Shown here piece after piece: positions 61,233-64,000 of a stretch of 64,000 nucleotides of DNA. Position 1 is the stretch's first letter; each line of letters begins with the position of its first letter. Made by a program: the position numbers and the translations under genes. The notes beneath the pieces are model-generated. The model saw only the letters and a program-made list of their open reading frames with translations. It was not told the origin of the DNA and searched no databases. Origin of the DNA: an uncultured Muribaculum sp. (GTDB lineage: Bacteria > Bacteroidota > Bacteroidia > Bacteroidales > Muribaculaceae); NCBI RefSeq assembly GCF_910583865.1, contig NZ_CAJTYX010000003.1, forward strand, positions 1 to 64,000, in the 5' to 3' direction.

Positions 61233-63182
61233 TTACGACTGGATTGAAGTCCCTGTGGACATTTCTCTTATGGCTGTCAAAATGGCATCTTCATCCATTG
61301 CGCACAGTTTCATGAGTTCAGGCACCTTCCCATGCGCTACGAAACAATCAGGAATTCCTATTCTTGCTATTTCAGGATGATAGCCATGCGCAGTCATCCA
61401 CTCTACAACTGCAGATCCGAGGCCGCCTTCGCGCATGCCATCCTCCACGGTTATTATAGGAGAGCCGCTTCCGGCGACTTCTTTAAGTATGTCCTCGTCG
61501 ATAGGCTTAAGGAATATCATGTCGTAATGTGCCACGCTTATCCCTTCGGCTTCGGCACGTATGGCCGCCGAAGCCACCCATCTGCCTATCGGCCCGATAG
61601 AGAGGACGGCCATATACTTTCCTGAACGTAATTTCCGTCCTTTACCCACCGGAATTACCTGCGGCTTCTTTTCACGCCAATCGGAGTCGTTGCCCTTGCC
61701 GCGCGGATAACGTATCACGAACGGGCCATGATTGCCTTTCACCGAGGTAAGCATCAATGACCGCAATGTAAGCTCGTCCATCGGGGATGATATTATTATG
61801 CCCGGTATCGGACGCAGATAACACATGTCGAATACCCCGTGGTGTGTCACGCCATCTTCTCCAACGATTCCGGCCCGGTCAAGGCAAAGGGTGACGGGCA
61901 ACCGCTGTATGGCAACGTCATGGATTATCTGGTCGTAAGCGCGCTGCGTGAATGAAGAATATATGGCTACAAAAGGACGCATTCCCTCTTTCGCGAGTCC
62001 GCCTGCAAAGGTTACAGCATGCCCTTCAGAGATTCCGACATCGAATACCCGTTCGGGTATAGCAGCCTGCATTATACTCATAGAGGTGCCCGACGGCATC
62101 GCAGCCGTGATGCCTACGATGCGTCGGTCATCGCGGGCCATAGCCAACAAAGTCTCGCCGAATACATCCTGCCATTTTGCGACACCCGAAGCTCCTCCGT
62201 CGCTTATCCGTTTTCCGGAAGCGGCATCGAAAAGTCCCGGAGCGTGCCATTTTGCCGGATCCTGTTCTGCGGGACGATATCCCTTGCCCTTTATGGTACG
62301 CAGATGCAGTATACGGGGGCCATCCATGTCTTTTATGTCATTGAGCACACGTACCACACGGTCTATATCATGGCCGTCAAACGGGCCGAAGTATCGTATG
62401 TTCAAACCCTCGAATATGTTCTGCTGCTTCCCGAGCAGAGATTTCACGCTATTGTTGAAACGCAGTATGAAACCTTTGCTTTGCTCACCTACGAGATGCA
62501 TGCGTCTCAAGAGCCGGTAAAGCTTGTAACGGAACGTATTGTAGGCCTTTGTAGTATTTATATGGGTAAGATATGAATTCAACGCACCGACATTGCGATC
62601 TATCGACATGTCGTTGTCATTGAGTATTATCAACAGATTATTGGGAGTGATGGCGGCATTGTTAAGCCCTTCAAACGCAAGGCCACCGGATATGGAGGCA
62701 TCACCGATAACTGCCACTATATTGCGTCGCGGTTCCTTGCGCAGCTTTGATGCTACGGCCATGCCGAGTGCGGCAGATATGGAGTTGGAAGCATGCCCTG
62801 CGGTAAATGTGTCATATTCGCTTTCATCCGGATTCGGGAATCCGCTTAGGCCACCAAACTTTCGGTTGGTCGAAAAACGGTCACGACGCCCGGTCAAAAG
62901 TTTATGGCCGTATGCCTGATGCCCCACGTCCCATACAATGCGGTCGTATGGTGTGTTGAATACGTAATGTAGTGCAACCGTAATCTCTACAGCACCCATG
63001 CTTGATGCAAAATGTCCCGGGTTCTTGGATAGCGAATTGATCAGGAATTCCCTTATTTCAGAGCACACGGCAGGGAGTGCCGACTGCGGTAGTCTGCGCA
63101 GGTCGGCCGGAGAGTCGATGGCTTTAAGAAGGGGGTATTTCTCGCCTTCCTCCGGACGGGTGTCAGGCTTTTCCATTTCCAT
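61233..63182 (-). CDS. dxs: 1-deoxy-D-xylulose-5-phosphate synthase
   Basis: About 649 aa; the first enzyme of the MEP isoprenoid pathway (pyruvate plus glyceraldehyde-3-phosphate to DXP). The thiamine diphosphate site shows VIGDASISGGLAFEGLNN, with GDA where GDG is usual. The transketolase core contains IVWDVGHQAYGHKLLTGRR and FTAGHASNSISAALGMA. The frame extends to 63212; ATG 63182 is used so the overlap with the upstream small gene stays at 20 bp. Operon: small membrane gene, dxs, trkA, trkH. Confidence 0.95.
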   Translation of the reverse strand: MEMEKPDTRPEEGEKYPLLKAIDSPADLRRLPQSALPAVCSEIREFLINSLSKNPGHFASSMGAVEITVALHYVFNTPYDRIVWDVGHQAYGHKLLTGRRDRFSTNRKFGGLSGFPNPDESEYDTFTAGHASNSISAALGMAVASKLRKEPRRNIVAVIGDASISGGLAFEGLNNAAITPNNLLIILNDNDMSIDRNVGALNSYLTHINTTKAYNTFRYKLYRLLRRMHLVGEQSKGFILRFNNSVKSLLGKQQNIFEGLNIRYFGPFDGHDIDRVVRVLNDIKDMDGPRILHLRTIKGKGYRPAEQDPAKWHAPGLFDAASGKRISDGGASGVAKWQDVFGETLLAMARDDRRIVGITAAMPSGTSMSIMQAAIPERVFDVGISEGHAVTFAGGLAKEGMRPFVAIYSSFTQRAYDQIIHDVAIQRLPVTLCLDRAGIVGEDGVTHHGVFDMCYLRPIPGIIISSPMDELTLRSLMLTSVKGNHGPFVIRYPRGKGNDSDWREKKPQVIPVGKGRKLRSGKYMAVLSIGPIGRWVASAAIRAEAEGISVAHYDMIFLKPIDEDILKEVAGSGSPIITVEDGMREGGLGSAVVEWMTAHGYHPEIARIGIPDCFVAHGKVPELMKLCAMDEDAILTAIREMSTGTSIQS

Positions 63183-63345
63183 TGCGCATGTATTTTTTGT
63201 AAAGAGGCACAAATACCGTGATTCCCGATGCCACGATAACGAATATAGACCATAGATTTACACCCCGCCCCTTTATGAGCAGGTAGCAAAGTATAATCCA
63301 CAATGCCGTAAGGCATATTAGCCGGAAAATCAATGAAGCATTCAT
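63163..63345 (-). CDS. Small membrane protein upstream of dxs
   Basis: A 60-aa protein starting MNASLIFRLICLTALWIIL, with two hydrophobic helices (about residues 5-22 and 28-47) and a basic tail (KKYMRNGNGKA). The frame extends to 63375 but ATG 63345 is closer to the promoter element at 63364-63394. Overlaps the dxs start by 20 bp, so translation is probably coupled. Function unknown. Confidence 0.6.
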   Translation of the reverse strand: MNASLIFRLICLTALWIILCYLLIKGRGVNLWSIFVIVASGITVFVPLYKKYMRNGNGKA

Positions 63346-63363
63346 GCATTCTGGTTTAGAATG

Positions 63364-63394
63364 CAAAATTACCAAAGTTTATTCACAAAAACAA
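63364..63394 (-). promoter_or_regulatory. Promoter of the dxs-trkA-trkH operon
   Basis: On the minus strand TTG (63392-63394), a 20-nt spacer and TAATTTTG (63364-63371) match the consensus. Confidence 0.6.
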
Positions 63395-63468
63395 TAGCAA
63401 TGCAGGCGTCACCATAGCGACTGGAGTCACATGCCCATGCAACATCCATTAAATTCCGGCGAAACTGT

Positions 63469-63771
63469 TTATCTACGCTTCTTCATGAAGCGGTAAATAC
63501 GTGTAGCTTGTTTTACGCCCTGAAATGCCAGGATTCCATAGTCGAGCATAGAGAATCCCGAGAGTATCTTACCTAAAAGCTTATTGCCGCCCAAAGCGCC
63601 AAGCGCCTTCAGGTTGGTAACCTTGGAAGCCTTAGACATAAGCTGCTCGCGTATCATCTCGGTCTTTACCTGATTTACAGCACGACGATAGCGCAGGTCG
63701 TCTATGGTATAGCCGTTCCACCGCCTTGCGGAGGATGCGGGATCGTGAGGGGGTAATGAATCGGTAGCCAT
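63469..63771 (-). CDS. Hypothetical protein downstream of the phage-holin-like gene
   Basis: A 100-aa protein starting MATDSLPPHDPASSARRWNG, with a basic helical middle (RRAVNQVKTEMIREQLMSKAS) and a weakly hydrophobic segment GKILSGFSMLDYGILAFQGV. The frame is open to 63819, but ATG 63771 lies 4 bp after the stop of the upstream gene, fitting an operon. Conserved-looking but no function recognised. Confidence 0.55.
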   Translation of the reverse strand: MATDSLPPHDPASSARRWNGYTIDDLRYRRAVNQVKTEMIREQLMSKASKVTNLKALGALGGNKLLGKILSGFSMLDYGILAFQGVKQATRIYRFMKKRR

Positions 63772-63775
63772 GGCT

Positions 63776-64000
63776 TCAGATGGTATTTTTATTGTCGTTC
63801 TCAGCATTAGGCTCGTCAAGGAACAAGCGTGACAAGAATCGCGCTATAGGATTGGTGACGAGTGTTGTGCGCATGAAATATACGATTATACCGGCCACGA
63901 TATAAACACCACCCATAATTATAAAGCACCAGAATACCGGCAATGCCGTAGCAAGCAACAGCACAAGACCGATGGATATGAAGAGTAATGCAAAAGCCAT
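63776..64000 (-). CDS. Phage-holin-family-like membrane protein (probably partial)
   Basis: 74 codons that end at 63776 and reach the window edge. Two hydrophobic helices (ALLFISIGLVLLLATALPVFW and IIMGGVYIVAGIIVYFM) are followed by a charged tail, the layout of small phage-holin-family (Holin-X-like) membrane proteins common in Bacteroidales. The ATG at 64000 may be internal, so the true N-terminus probably lies beyond the window. Confidence 0.55.
   Translation of the reverse strand: MAFALLFISIGLVLLLATALPVFWCFIIMGGVYIVAGIIVYFMRTTLVTNPIARFLSRLFLDEPNAENDNKNTI

Noticed and set aside
1..64000. CRISPR arrays, tRNA, rRNA and insertion sequences
   Set aside because: No regularly spaced identical repeats of CRISPR size, no cloverleaf or rRNA-like sequence and no transposase gene were found by reading.

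Overview
The window comes from a Bacteroidales genome. Its gene content and roughly 50% GC core suggest a gut lineage such as Muribaculaceae, but this is inference and no rRNA or tRNA gene is present to confirm it. Support for Bacteroidota comes from the TTTG-N20-TAnnTTTG promoter elements in front of many genes, start sites without Shine-Dalgarno sequences, a gliding-motility/T9SS-type C-terminal domain protein, a DUF3943 outer-membrane protein, and a complete Bacteroidales-type conjugation (tra) operon.

Positions 1 to about 21,400 are part of an integrated conjugative transposon of the CTnDOT/CTn341 kind. The left end (integrase and mobilisation genes expected) lies outside the window. A plus-strand operon runs traA-traB-traC-traD-traE-traF-traG-(traH position)-small membrane peptide-traI-traJ-traK-traL-traM-traN-traO-primase-like small protein-primase-traQ-lysozyme (957-15009). 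An 88-bp array of degenerate 8-nt units precedes traA. Two AT-rich paralogous lipoprotein genes with their own consensus promoter follow (15222-16501) and look like cargo. A convergent minus-strand cassette (16597-20507) encodes DUF1848, DUF3873, PcfJ-like and PcfK-like proteins plus three small unknown proteins, with nearly uniform 11-nt gaps between several genes. The stretch 20508-21566 has no convincing gene. It contains diverged direct repeats, a perfect promoter and a possible structured RNA, and probably holds the right end of the element.

From about 21,550 the DNA looks chromosomal or carries a different insertion. A Y-family polymerase/YolD-like pair resembling Firmicutes UvrX/YolD modules sits directly in front of menB-menC-menE (menaquinone synthesis). 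Then come a Crp/Fnr regulator, aroE, a YeiH-type transporter, comEC, asnA, a DUF3943 protein, a candidate small RNA, a DEAD-box helicase, a SPOR protein and folE. Next is a run of fucP-type transporter, fused cytidylyltransferase/GHMP-kinase and GDP-L-fucose synthase. A minus-strand cusB-cusA-cusC metal efflux operon runs into sodB through a terminator-like hairpin that abuts the sodB start codon.

The last part has a carbohydrate-binding protein, an HTH regulator with an 870-bp AT-rich region carrying repeated ATTTGCAAAT palindromes, uvrA, a lytic transglycosylase, a CHU_C-type protein, a patatin-like lipase, an envelope protein preceded by CGCATTAA repeats, yraN, a tRNA-dihydrouridine synthase, the trkH-trkA potassium uptake pair, dxs, and small membrane proteins cut by the window edge. 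No CRISPR array, insertion sequence, tRNA or rRNA was seen.
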